Source of the DNA: Margaritifera margaritifera | Lineage: Eukaryota; Mollusca; Bivalvia; Unionida; Margaritiferidae | DNA: 64,000 nt | NCBI GenBank assembly: GCA_029931535.1 | Contig: JAQPZY010001686.1 | Span: 10,389,001-10,453,000 of the forward strand | Direction of reading: 5' to 3' | The notes under the pieces: model-generated | Seen by the model: the letters and a program-made list of their open reading frames with translations, nothing else | What the model was told of the DNA's origin: nothing | The model's database searches: none | Shown: in pieces, positions 42,001-57,000 of the stretch | Numbering within the stretch: position 1 is the stretch's first letter | How the letters are laid out: each line of letters starts with the position of its first letter | Translations under genes and position numbers: made by a program

Positions 42001-45000
42001 CAGTGTAAGACAGACTCTTGTGAATACAGCTTGTCTTGCAGTTTTTTTATGGATCACTGTGAAACTTGCTGCATATTATGGCCATCATTTAAAGATGCAC
42101 ATATTCACAAATCTTTGTGCTCGCACGATTTTAGGAAGAGTTATTGCCCTTTCTGACTTGCAGCTGGTTGCAGTGGTGATAGAATTTTGTAAATGCAGGT
42201 GCTCTTACAGTTTTTAGTGGATTGCTGTGAAACTTAGTACATAATATGCTCATAATCAGAAGATATGCATGTCGACCAATCAATTTTACTTGCACAATTT
42301 TCAAGTTGTGCAGTTTTATTTTCTATAGAGTCATCTCCATTATGGGGTAGGGGTGGGTTGTGTGGGAGGCAGGTGTGTATTTATGTGATCAGATTGCTCA
42401 CCATTCCTCTTGTTTATCAGCAAATTCATTGACTTTAATCTCATAGATGCACTGATATTTTGAGCTGCACATTATGCAAAGATATTTTGATATTACAGAA
42501 AAAATACCAGCCTATTATATATTTAGATTTTTGTTGTGTATCATTTACATTTAACTCCCTTTTTGTGGAGTCCACATTAGTGAGAAGCAAGACATAACAG
42601 TACTTTTCTGGCGCTTGCAGTATCAACAGTTTATTATGGTTTTAGTTAAAGTTTTTCAGCAATGCTTTAATCATGGGCTCAGTTTGTGTACCCTGGGTTG
42701 TCATTCTTACCTTTCCAATTGATATCAGTAGAAAGAAAAATGAGAAATTCTCTTGATGTCTTTGGGTATTTCCAAGTAAAAGTCATTTGTGCTGAATAGT
42801 TCCAATGAATTTCTGAGCATGTAGTTCCTTTACATAGTCAGAGATCTACTGATTTCAAAAGTAATTAAAAATTATAAGAATATACCAAATCCTATGAAAC
42901 ATTTAAAATTAATACTTTAATTTGAAAGACCTATTCTTAAGAGATAGAGATTTCAGGACAAGTGATCAGGCTAGTGAAACTTTATAGCAAGCTTGTCCAA
43001 GATGGGACAGTTTTTGTCGATTAAAAAAAAAAAGGTTTGACAATTGCCGATTTCTTACTCTAATTCATAGCTAGCATGTAAAGTAATCTTTCTCATATAA
43101 ATTATGTTTGTAAATGTGCTGTGCACCTAAAGTATTATTAATTTGGTAAATTTTATTTGGATTTATCAGCAGGCCTGTATATATGTATGCTAGCAAAGCA
43201 CTCACAAGAACACCTCCAGCACACACCAACACTATTGAGTATATTGCTGCTTCACCTGGCGCTAAAGATCAAAGAGGTCACTGGGTTTTGCAGAGAAACT
43301 GATACCGCTCATCAGGTCATAATAATCTGACTAGGAGTTGACTTGTTTGGTGCACAGGAGTGTATACTGGCTGATTGAGCAGGCATAGCTGGTCTATTTT
43401 TTGCCCTCAGTTGAACAACAATTTACACTCTGCATTGAAGATAAACACAAAGAAAATTTATTAGCGTTATTGTTGAGGTTTCAATACAAATTAGATGAAC
43501 AATTATCAGGTTTTTCAAGAGCTGACATCTTTCCAAAAAAACAAGTTAACAACAGAGTGCAATGATGGACTACTGATATAATTGTAATGAACATTCACAA
43601 ATGGAAACTTGTAATATCTTTATTTATATAAAGAAAGACCAACCTTTTTCTTCAAGAATATAACACATCTCACCAGATTAAGTAATCAAACATTGACAAT
43701 AAAACTTGGCACTAAGTAAAAAATCAGCAAAGAGAAATAGGTTGTAAAAATTCAGGAGTCACACCATGACCATGTTATATCCAAGTTCGTGTTATAACAA
43801 AGCTTGTTATAGCAGGGTTTCCATGAACAGTGACATTTTTAAAACATTTTTTCCCCAGACTTTGTATATGCATTTATAGGAGGAGTACACATAATATATT
43901 TAATATATGTAATGGATTTTGACCCCTAACTAATTAGTCATGGTTATATAAAGATTTGCCATGGTGAGCCTTTGGAGAAGCTCGTGCTAAAAAATTTTGT
44001 GTAGCCTTTTCACTGTTAACCACCACTAAATGTACTGAAAAGCCCAAAATGTACTTACCTAGGAACTGAGAACCGAAATGTAAATGTTCATGAATCGAAT
44101 CCATTTTGTAATGTATTTCTTTTATTGTTGCTAAAATAGCTCCAATTAGCTAATATTTCTTATTATGTCAATGCAAACTGACTCTAAATGAAATTTGTCT
44201 GTTGTCTGTTGTCTTGCTTGGACACAGAAAAAAACATACATCCACTGCCGCTACATCACACAGTGAAATGCTACAAACAATTTTGATTGGTTCTAAGGGT
44301 TTGATACCAATCTGTTCTAGTCCAGAGTAAACAGTGACCACCAATCAGAATTTGATAGCATTTCATTGCATGACAAACCAGACATCGAGACCTGTTATTT
44401 GTGTCTAAGCAGAAATACATTAAAAAATAGAGAAACTTTTAATACAAGTAGCAATTAAATGATCATCAAGGTATGTAAATCAAACATCATGAAATTATTG
44501 AGAGTGTATTATTTCCATTAGTATATGTTTATCACCACTGAAAACATTGATTGCAATAGAAAATCTGCGAGGGGTCAAATTCAGTGGAGCAAGTTAGTCA
44601 CCTTGTGTTAACTGGAGTGGGGAGGGGAGCTGTTTGTAAGTGTACATATCTTTATTGACAGATTCAAGTGCTTGTGTTAGATTTTCAAGAAATCTGCCAT
44701 TTGGAATCATCCATGCACATTGTAAACAAAATATGTATTGTGCAGAAAAATCTGTACATGTGGTGAGCTTGAGAAAGACGTTTTATAAATCTGACGAACA
44801 GTACACCTTGTGTCAATTCCCAATTAGTAGTGGCAGATGACATGTATACCTCAGCTAAAAATTGCCTGAGTATGCTGCTTGTTAGCTGGGGACAACTTAA
44901 AGATACGGTACTATGGACAGATGGAATGCCAGAAAGGTAGATACAGTACTATGGACAGATGGAATGTCAGAAAGGCATATGCTGCTTGTTAGCTGGGGAC

Positions 45001-48000
45001 AACTTAAAGATATGGTACTATAGACAGATGGAATGCCAGAAAGGCAGATGCTGTTTGTTAGCTGGGGACAACTTAAACATATGGTACTATGGACAAGATG
45101 GAATGCCAGAAAGGCAGATGGAAGGTGTCACAACATCCCCAGCAGTATTTGTAACAAATTTGCTTATCATTTTTTTGGTGGCTAGTACCAGAAAGATGTT
45201 ATACCTGTGGACATTGGTTGAGCATTTTGTCAACCTCGATTATGTTAAAACAAGGGCATTATTTTGACCAAATTGGTACTGGACCTTACCCTTGGTTATG
45301 AAATTATGGCTAGATGATGAAATAGATCAAGAATGGTCAGTCTAGTTGACCTTACACAAATGTATAGTGGCATGCATGCATTGTGCGGAAATTCTTACAA
45401 AATAATTCTCCAGACCATGCAATACGCATGCATACCAATACTTGTTTTGTAAGGACTAGACCCTCATGCATATTTCACGGAAAGGTCAAACAGACAGTTT
45501 ATTCTTGTTAAATTACAGATACTGAAATAGGTAATTTTACCAGTTGTTACGACTCTATGGTCTAAGAAAAATGTAACAGAAAGAAAGTGAAACCAACAAA
45601 TCAAGTAAAAATCAACAAGCAATTTATTACTAGATAATTAAAATGAAAAAATCAAAAAGTCACTTACAGTAATGTGTTTTGAAATCCTTATAATCCAATA
45701 AGAATGATTGTTCTAATCACAAGTCCTAAATATAGAATGTTCCAAATTCACGGCTGTGTCCTTGAATGTTATGATGTGCTAATGGTCTCTAAAGTCCTGA
45801 TGTACTAGAAATCTTGATGTGCTGATGTCAAAATGAAGTATTCCAAAATCTCTGAATAAGTTCAAATAAATTCCAAAATCATCAATTAAAAATCCAAAAT
45901 CCAAAAGTTTATGAGCACTGTTATAATCCAATGAATATTTAAAATAATTCCTCTCTTAGAATTTGGAATGAATTTTCACAACTGTAATAGCTCTTTACAA
46001 GACTGATGGTAATGTCAAAACTGAACAAATGTCCACTAAACATGATATATATAAAGATTGGTCACATGACAGAATGTTCTAGAACATGAGTCATCTTAAT
46101 GGAATTTTAACTGTAAACAAAATTCAACCTTGACCTTCAAATTGAGAAAACATATTGATCAAAACAACCTAATTCAAGGACACTAGTTAAACATGTTTTT
46201 CCTGATAAACATTAAGATTTAAGCAAATATTAAAGTGAAGAAACATTTATAATTTCCTAAAATATTTATAATATTATATAAACATCATACATAACACAGT
46301 GAAATGAAAATGGAATGGAGAATGAATGCAAGCAAAATGCAGAATGAATGCAAATGAAATGCAGAATGAATGCAAATGAAATGCAGAATGAACTTAAACA
46401 AAATGATGAATGCAATTTGAAGGTAATGGACAGCACAAATGCAAAATGCAGAATGATGAATGATAAATGAAAACAAAACAAAATGTGAATGCATTTCATG
46501 AATGGATTTTAAAATCTACCTGTATTTTGGGCTGCTGCTAAATTTCCATTTGAAATCCCTTTTTGCATGATAATTTGCAATCAGATTCTTTACACTAGTC
46601 TGACAGACAATTCTTCACTACTTACAAGCCATTGCTGTGATGACATCACAGGCAATTGCATCTGTAGAATTTTGATTTGAATGAAACAAAAAAAAGAAAT
46701 AATATTTGCTGTCAAATACCTACAACTATATACATTTCAGGTGTTGTTATATTTTTATTTATCATCTTTTGAATTTTAAGCATTATCTGTTATATTAAAG
46801 CACACTTTTAAGAAGACAGGATAGGAAGGCAATAGTTCTCTTCATTTAATACTATTAAAAATGGAAATACTGGCTTTGATAAATGCATTCCAAATGAACA
46901 AAAATGAAAGGAAACAATGAATGGAAGTGATAAATGCAAGATCAAAATGCATTTCTAAGACCATAAATGAAAAAAAGTGAGATGATAGCATGAAATGCAG
47001 ACATGAATGGAATGCAGACCTGAATGGTATGCAAACAGAACACAAATGAAATGCAGGCAAAATGCAGATTTGATAAAATTAGCCATTTCAGGGTGTATAT
47101 AAATGTCCTGGACATAATCAGAAAGGATTATGCACTAAAGAAATTTTGTCATTAAGTACATAGTATATATCTTTATTTGCTCATACATTTAAATATCGCC
47201 ATCCAGCAGTACTTTTGGTACTTTTATTAGTTATGAAAATTTGTACATTTATTGACAAATCTAGATAAAGTTCATCAATATAGTATTAGGATTGTAAATT
47301 ACATCTTAATTTACATGAATAATGTAAATCATAATATTGTATTATTATTAAATATTTGGATATACTGAAAATTCAGCTTATTTACAACATGTACATTTTC
47401 TCAAGTAAATTGTCATGAGTATTGTTTAAACTTATACATAATATGACATATTATCAGTATTGCTTAAGCATATAAATACTATTTTTTGGCAAAGTTAATT
47501 TTCCATAATTGTTGCAAATAAATTTGGATTTTTTGGTTGTTGTACTTTCATACTAAGGTAAATAGATAGAGGGAGATGGAGAGAGAGAGTATATCAACAA
47601 GAAATATGAATTTGCTACATTAAATTATTTTTGTTTTTCCTTACAGGGTGTTCTGTACCTAGTGCAGGGTAGCACTAAAAATAATCTAGCCACCAAAAGG
47701 AGCTGGGAGGTAATCAGCCAGGTATGGCCAGCCATTGTCCAGGCACAACACTATGAGAAACCCTCCATTTTGAAAGTCATCGATGACATCGTCACAAAGG
47801 CAGTAAAGAATGTTGAGACCACTGCCATTAAAATACAGGTAGTTTGATTACATTGGTAATACAGTTAAATTGAATATAAAATGATTAGTGCTTTAAAATT
47901 GTTTAAATTTTATATACATTCACAGTGTGATATTATATTAGATTTTATAATCAATTTGGATTATCATTGTTGATTCTGTTTTTCCTTTTCAGTATAAACA

Positions 48001-51000
48001 GCTTAGTATTTATCCAGTCATTTGTATTGTTAACAATATAACAGGGATGCATCTTTTATTTGAATAGGTGGTATTCTTATGTTACTTCAGTTTTGTGTTC
48101 TTTTTAATTTCTTGCATGTATTCCAAAATTATTTCAAGTTTTTCTGTGTAATTTCATGCCATACCTACACTGGTTAACACATGATTGTTGTATTTGGTTT
48201 TGTGACCAACTGCTGTTTCAAAATGGCCTGGTGCCTTTTTAAGACTTTTTAAGACAAGGTAAGGTGATGGAAAGGCCACATTGTTTTGCAACCTGAACTA
48301 GTCCTAAAATGGCATTGGGTCATTTTGCAACTTTTATCTGGTTCTGAAATGGCACCACACCATTTTGTAAGCATACCTGGTTCTGAAATGGCACTGGGCT
48401 GTTGTGTAACTGGGCATGTTACCTGGTCCAGAAACTGCACTGTGCCTTTTTGTGACCATACCTGGTCCTGAAACAGTATAGTGCCATTACATAACCATAA
48501 AGGGCACTGGGCAGTTTTATGACACATATAAAAACTTGTTGGCATGCATTTTTGTATCCATATGTAGATGACTTGATTAGATTGTCATGCTTAATATAGA
48601 GAGACTGCATTATTGAGGAAGGTTTTGGAATATAATAAAAAGGTTAAAAAAATCCATACTCCACTTACAGGACATTTTTATGATTCAGATAATTTTGTCA
48701 CTGTAGTTTCATCTCCCTTTATTTTAAATTGTAGCCATTGTAGCAATATGTATCATGCATAGTGAATACAGTATATATGTACTTACTTTCTTTGTTACCT
48801 GTATGAGGATCGGCATCACAACCCTGCAGCTTGTCATGTACATAAAGCTGCCCCATCTACTAAAATAGCATGGATTTAACATTGCATTCACCATTGACAA
48901 CTATATTTGTCCAAATTACAAAAGTTTATGCAGATGGAGCAAGGTATGGTATGAAATTTGTATGGAATGAAGTGATTAAATAATTCTCAGCTTGATTGAA
49001 ATTGTGCCAGATAAATACTTTTGAAGATTGAAGGTGTGATATGATTCATAATGGATTGGAAGCTGACTATAGTTTACTTTTGATTATGGTATGAATGAAA
49101 TTATGGAAATGTTAATGGAGTAGTAATGAAATTGCACTATCTGTCAATTGGTGTGACTGTTTATCTATCTTTCACTTACAAAATGCTAAACAAAATCTAA
49201 TTTTCTAAATGTTTGGGTTGTAACAAAATATTTAAAGCCTCAAAACCTATGCAGAAGGTGTCATGTTATTACAATGTATTACATATGTAAAATAAAAAAT
49301 ATGAACTTTTTTTTATGTCACATCAATGATATTATGTATAGTAAACCACTTAATATGTACACAGGTGAATCAGGAGAGCCTGGATGCAGCCCAGACCTTA
49401 TTGCAAACAGAAAATCCCACCCCCTGCTGTCCATCAGCCTCAAATGAAGAACTGCAGAAAGGCTTCGTGGTGGAAGTGCAGAGAAATACCAAGGCAGAGA
49501 GGTTGATCTACATTTCCTTGTGCATCTTAACCAACAATATTAGTTTCAGGGTTTCAATAATTACAATACAGAGTAAAACTTTTTGGCTTAGAGCTTATGG
49601 CATGCTGTCTACTCTTCTGTTACTCAGGATGGTTTGTGTTTTTAATATTAGGACATGTTCTACAGGGTTCCCATACTAACGGGAAATCGGGGAAAAAGTT
49701 CGGAGAAAGAACAGGTTTGTTCCCAACTGGGAAAAGTCCAATAATTTTGCAAATATTGATCAAAGTCAGGGAAGAACCAGGAATTTTCAGTTGCCACTTG
49801 ATCACAGAAGAAATATGTAATTGAGTCATAATTAATCTGATCGTGAGTTAAATTTATTGAGTTTTTACCGGAATTTTTGGAGGTTGCACAACTCTTCATT
49901 TGAGGTTCAATTGATGTATGGATCGTTGAGGTGCAATTGCTGTATGGATCATTTGGGTGCTTGCCTTAAACATATTTGTATAGTCAATCCAAGCACTCGG
50001 GCAATAGGACTGGTCAAGTCGACTGGTTACCCTGTAGTCATATTGGTATCTTTTGTTGTATAGATGGTATGAAGACCAGTCTAGCATCACATTGTGCCAA
50101 CATGTGAGATAGTTGTCTGCGACGTAAGATCTCAGAGAAAGAGGAAAGTTAAAGAGGAAAATAATAAAGCTTGTCTTCTTCAGTTCACCTTTTGATATAT
50201 AAAGTTACCAAAATGTATTTGTGATAAATCTTTGCTTATTTTTTGGTTGTTCGTACTGCAAACTGAATCATCATTTTCGTTAAACATTATCGTCAGTAGT
50301 AAACTTTGACACTACTCCCACCCCCAACTCACCTTTGTGGTGAATTTTACTCTCAGACCTTGCTAAATACATATAAATCTACCAACTGCTGAGGCAATTT
50401 TCAATGCAGAATCCCATGCATTGGGCATACTTGACATTGATTGCATTAAATATACAGTCCATAGTTGGATTACATTGAAAGTACATGTCATGGTAGTCCT
50501 ACAATGTAAGACGTTAACTCTGATGTGCATGATGGGGGGGGGGGGGGGGGGGTGGAGTGGACATTATAGGACTAGATGTTAGGGCACCAACCAGACAAAA
50601 GTGGACTTTTTACACAAAGGTATATAATTTCAAAGGGCTCTATGCCAAAATTTAAAACAACCCTTTTCAAAGAAACTTTTTGAATACCAACATATTCAGT
50701 CAAGCAGAGTAAAGTTAACATTTTTATTCTGTAAATTTAAATGAGTTGCATGCAAATTTATATAAATTTCAATAGTTATAATTGTTCCTAGCGAAATATC
50801 CTGTGATTTAGTACATGGTCATATAAAAAATTCAGATGTTATGATTTTAAAAATCCACGTTTTTGAAGCCAGTTTGTTGTTGATTCCATTCAGTAAGAGT
50901 CATACTTGAACCTTGAAAAATCAGTTTCATCCAGGAGAAAACCTGGAAAAAGAACTGGAAAATTTTATTTTAAAAAGTGTGTGAACCCCGTTCTATATTT

Positions 51001-54000
51001 AACTCTTTTGACCTTTTTTTTTTTTTGGGGGGGGGGGGTGTCAAGGGACATAACTCAGATTCTTATACTATGAGGAAATGATTAGACTTGAAGTGGTTAC
51101 CTCCCTTGATATAGTTTTGAATGCTTCTGTGCAGTACTTAAAACAGTGCAGAATCATTTCAGTAAAAATGCTATAAAAGGTAATTTCTTAAATATTTCTA
51201 AAAACAATATTTTATGAATTTCTTAATCAATTGTTTGTTAAAAGATAAAGCGAAGAAAAGATCTGAAAGATTTATAGTTCAGATTACATGTGGTTAGAGG
51301 GATATTGGTATTTGCATATGATCATAAAAAAAGGAACATGATTATCAAATATTTTGCAATTTATGTTCGTCCATTTGATACTATTTAATGTATCATTTTA
51401 CCTAAACCCTCCAAGCCATCAGTATTCTCAATTCTTTGATTTTTTATATTGGTTGAATTCCACTGTAACAATAGTTTCACTGTATTGACCAGTGAGAAGT
51501 GTTTGTCACAACAGATTTTCATTAAAAACAAGAAGAATACATACTTGCTTGTACATCATTTGGACTTGATTTGTGTTCACCCTGTTTGACAGTTCACTAA
51601 ATCTGAGTTTCTTATAAATTGGTTTCACTGGACATATATTGGTGGATAATATATGTGGGAAAGTATAAAATTTTCTTTTATTGAATTCCCTATAGAAGGT
51701 TCCATGAAAGGGATGGCATGGTGTTAAGAAAATTTTGGAGACTAAGTGTTTTTGTAAAACGGGCTTACTTCTGGGCTGTATACAGACTATAATTACTGAA
51801 TATTATAATGTTTGCAAATCTAGTTGTTCATACCTACATTAACTTTTTTGGTGCCAAATTGATATTGGTAAGTGCTACAGTTAGTATCAGGAGATTGACA
51901 CTGTCATCTCTCCCAGGTGCACAAAGGCATTATCTCCTTGTAGTTCTTGGTGTTATTGTGAAAAAGGGTTAATTTTTTTATCATAGATATCCAGGTTTCA
52001 GTCAGGTGTGCTATCTTGTGCTAGACTTCTGGTTTTGAAGTCATGGTATATTGGTTGTATCAGATGCCACATTATAATTTCTCTTTCGAATACAATAACA
52101 TTACCGTTAGGAAAATAAAACTCCACAACCTCCTGAATCCAGCCCTCCCCAAAGACGAACTAATTCATCTTTTCCATCTATATACCATATGTCCAAGCAT
52201 GGCTTTTGGACCTGTAAGTCTGGGCACATGGCGCATTTGTTTTATTTTGATTGCCATCCTTCCATGCTGTATGTCACCTGTTACGACTCTATGGTCTAAG
52301 AAAAATGTAACAGAAAGAAAGTGAAACCAACAAATCAAGTAAAAATCAACAAGCAATTTATTACTAGATAATTAAAATGAAAAATCAAAAAGTCACTTAC
52401 AATAATGTGTTTTGAAATCCTAATAATCCAATAAGAATGATTGTTCTAATCACAAGTCCTAAATATAGAATGTTCCGAATTCACGGCTGTGTCCTTGAAT
52501 GTTATGATGTGCTAATGGTCTCCAAAGTCCTGATGTACTAGAAATCTTGATGTGTTGATGTCAAAATGAAGTATTCCAAAATCTCTGAATAAGTTCAGTT
52601 AAATTCCAAAATCATTAATTAAAAATCCAAAATCCAAAAGTTTATGAGCACTGTTATAATCCAATGAATATTTAAAATAATTCCTCTCTTAGAATTTGGA
52701 ATGAATTTTCACAACTGTAATAGCTCTTTACAAGACTGATGGTAATGTCAAAACTGAATAAATGTCCACCAAACATGGCATATATAAAGATTGGTCACAT
52801 GACAGAATGTTCTAGAATATGAGTCATCGTAATGTAATTTTACTTGTAAACAAAATTCAACCTTGACCTTCAAATTGAGAAAACATATTGATCAAAACAA
52901 CCTAATTCAAGGACACTAGTTAAACATGTTTTTCCTGATAAACATTAAGATTTAAGCAAATATTAAAGTGAAGAAACATTTATAATTTCCTAAAATATTT
53001 ATAATATTATATAAACATCATACATAACACCTCCCCTCATAAAGAAAAAGAAAGATTTATATAATAAAGCTTTCTTTTGAATATACATCTAATACTATAA
53101 TAACCAAAATTACATAAGAACATGTTTTATGATACTGGACTTAATTACATCAAGCAATATTATATTTCTAGGCACATGAGAGTGCATCTGCAATCACATT
53201 GTCTTTTCCCCTGATGTGTCTAATGTCAATGTTATATTCCTGCAATATCAAACTCCATCTCAACAATCTCCGATTTTTATCTTTCATTTTGTTGATGAAA
53301 GTAAGGGGATTGTGATCACTGTACACAATAATTGGAGAAAGAGCTGAGGTAACATACACTTCAAAATGCTGTAAAGCCAATATCAAAGCCAAACATTCCT
53401 TCTCAATTGTGGAATAATTTTTCTGGTGCTTGTTTAGTTTTTTAGAAAAATAACATACAGGGTGATCCACACCACTTTTGTCTTCCTGAATCAATACTCC
53501 ACCAACCCCTACATCACTTGCATCAACAGATAATTTAAATGATTGGCTGAAATTTGGTGCAGAAAGAACTGGTGCATTCTTAAGCATGGCCTTTAACTTG
53601 TCAAAAGATTCCTGATACTTGTCAGACCAATGAAATTTGGTTTTCTTACTCAATAAACTTGTCAATATTTCAGCAATTTTGGAAAAATTGGAACAAAATT
53701 TCCGATAATATCCAGCCATACCTAGAAATCGCATCAGTTGCTTTTTACAAATTGGAACTTGAAATTCAGAGATAGCTTTGACCTTAGCTTCTATAGGTTT
53801 AACTTGACCTTGTCCCACAATATGTCCTAAAAATGTGACACAAGCATGGCAAAACTCACTTTTGCTCAAATTAATTGTCAGATTCGCATCGATGAGTCGA
53901 TCAAAGAATTTTCGAATGGTTTCCAAATGATCTTCCCAGGTGTTGTTGTAGATAATGACGTCATCGATATAAGCGTCACAATTATCAAGACCAAATGTTA

Positions 54001-57000
54001 TCATGTTCATCAGACATTGAAACATTGCAGGCGAATTTTTCATTCCAAACGGCATGACTTTATATTGATAAAGTCCATCTGGAGTTACAAATGTTGAAAT
54101 TTCTTTTGCCCTTTCCGTCAGTGGAATTTGCCAGAATCCTTTGAAAAGGTCAAACTTGGTGACATATTCCGCATTTCCAATTTTATCAATGCAATCGTCC
54201 ATTCTTGGGATTGGAAATGAATCAGTTTTGGTGACACTGTTGACTTTTCTATAGTCAGTACACATACGGAATGTATTATCTGGCTTGGGAACAAGAATAC
54301 ATGGTGAACTCCAGTTACTTTTACTTGGTTCTATGAAATCATTCTCCAGTAGATACTGAATTTCTTTCTTCAGATAGTTCTGTTTGAGAGGATTCATCCT
54401 ATAAGGATGCTGTTTCACAGGGGCAGAATCTACAATGTCAACGTCATGATAAATTTTACTTGTTCGTGTTGGAACATCAGGAAACAAGTGCTCATTGTCA
54501 CGTAATAGCTGTTTTAGTTCATTTCTTTCCTGTTGTTGTAGATGTGAAAGTTTCTGGTCTAGGTTGTTCCATATTTCTGAATTCCGAAGATTGGTTATAC
54601 CAGAGTCACTATAGTCTGATTGTACTCCATCGTTGATATCTTCACTGTGTGGGACAGGTACAACTAAATTAACTAAATAATTAGCTGGGCTATCTCTGTC
54701 AAAATATTTCTTTAACATATTTATATGACAAAGTTGTTTCTGTTTCCGTCTCCCAGGAGTGTTAATGATATAATTTAAGTCATTTACTTTCTTTTCAACG
54801 GTATAAGGACCATAAAATTTAGCCTGAAGAGGATTCTGAGGTATGGGAAAGAGAGCCAGAACTTTGTCACCAGGTTTAAAACTCCTTTCCTGTGAATTTC
54901 TGTCATACCTTAATTTCATTTTTGACTGGGTAGTGTGAAGATTAGTTCTTGCTACTTCACAGGCCTTTGACAACTTGTATTTGAAATCAGAGACATAATC
55001 AAGAAGATTAATCTTTGAATCTTCATTTGAAAGAAGTTTCTCTTTCAATAATTTCAATGGTCCACGTACAGTATGACCAAAAACTAGTTCAAAGGGACTA
55101 AAACCCAACGACTCTTGAACTGATTCCCTAACAGCAAACAACAACAAATGAACACCCTCATCCCAATCCTTTTCTGTATCAAAGCAATATGATCGAATCA
55201 TATTCTTCAAAGTTTGATGAAATCTTTCCAAAGCACCTTGACTTTCAGGGTGATAGGCAGAAGATTTAAACTGTTGGATGCCTAATTCATGCATAACTTG
55301 TTGGAAAATTCTAGACATAAAATTTGACCCTTGATCCGACTGGACAGATTTGGGAAGGCCAACAAGTGTAAAAAACTTCACCAAAGCTTTCACAATAGTT
55401 TTAGTTTTTATATTTCTCAGAGGAATTGCTTCTGGAAATCTTGTAGATGTACACATGATGGTCAACAAGTATTGGTTGCCTAACTTGGTTTTAGGTAAAG
55501 GACCAACACAGTCTACCATTATTCTACTAAATGGTTCATCAAATGCAGGAATAGGTTGTAAATGAGCCTTAGGTATTTTCTGATTGGGTTTTTCTACCAT
55601 TTGACAAGTGTGACAAGATCTGCAGTATTTAGAAACATCACTTTTGAGTTTTGGCCAATAAAAATGATTCAAGATCTTGTGATAAGTCTTACGGACTCCT
55701 AAATGACCAGCCAAAGGAGTTTCATGGGCTAAATTAAGAATTTCCTGTCGATATGACTTAGGAACAACAATTTGATAGCTCACTGACCACTCGTCACCAG
55801 CGGGTACATCAGGTGGTCTCCATTTCCTCATAAGGACCCCATTTTTCACAAAGTAACACACTGGAACTTGTGTGGCTTCAGTTTCACTAATAGCCCTCTG
55901 AAACAAACAAGATATCTCGGGATCTTGCTCCTGTTCAACGACAAGGGATTGTCGTTTGTCATCCTGATTAGAACAAAGAGAATGAGTTGCCAAAAGAGGA
56001 TCACTGTGATCAATACCATTTGACTGATCAATACCTGAGGAAAAAGTGACCTCATCAAAAAACTGACCAATACATGTGTCAGCTAAAGGAATAATATCCT
56101 GATCAACATCACTCTCAAGAGCTCTTTTTGCCATAGCTCTAGTAACTGCACAAGCAGGGTACAAATCAGGGATTTCAGTTTCGACATGATCAACTTTCTG
56201 ATCCAAACAAGACTTGTCAGTTACAAGTGGATTAACCACAACCTTATCTCCAGCTAGGTCATTGCCTAGTAATAAATGAACACCCTCTATGGGTAAAGAA
56301 GTCACTGCCCCAACAGTCACAGGTCCATAAACTAAGTCTGATGCCAAATTTACACAATGGAGAGGAACATTTACAAAGCCGCACTCTACTCCCTGAACAA
56401 GAACACTTTCACTTGAAGAAGACTCCTCAGACAAAGGCAAAGTACCTGATAATAAAAGACTCTGAGAAGCTCCAGTGTCCCTTAATATTTTAATTGGGAT
56501 AGGTTTGGCAGAATCACCAATAAGTGATATAGAACCTTCTGACATGAATGGTTCATAAGCCTCCAAAATAGAATCAGACTGGGGTTTGTTTGACCCAACA
56601 AATGTATTGCTTTCAATACAAGACCGTGACCTTGACCTCGTAGAAATAAGAGCATTTGGAAAAGCTCTGTCTTTTCTCTGTTGCTTATTTTTCAACTTGA
56701 AGCAATCAGAAATAACGTGCCCTTTCATTTTACAATAAGTGCATGTAGGAAGAGATAAGGATTTCTGATCAGTCTTATCAGATGTTTGATTCCTAACAGT
56801 TCTGCTGTTGTGAAATTTGGAAGTACTCGAATGAGATTGAAATGGTTTTTTACCAGAAAACTGCTGAGAGGACGACTTATTTCCAAATGAAATTTTGTGA
56901 GTCAAGGAATAATCATCAGCCATACGAGCAGCATTTTCCAAAGTTTCCACATTCTGCTCATCAAGATAGGTTTTAACATCACTATGGATGCACCTCTTGA

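Noticed and set aside
44959..45267. 102-codon frame with repeated [13 protein letters not shown] peptides
   Set aside because: Produced by a 69-bp tandem repeat; no start context, splice sites or similarity.
46266..46499. Two minus-strand frames rich in Phe, His and Ser
   Set aside because: Overlapping readings of a 22-bp ATG-rich tandem repeat next to a solo LTR.
53846..54097. 83-codon plus-strand frame
   Set aside because: Shadow of the minus-strand RT.
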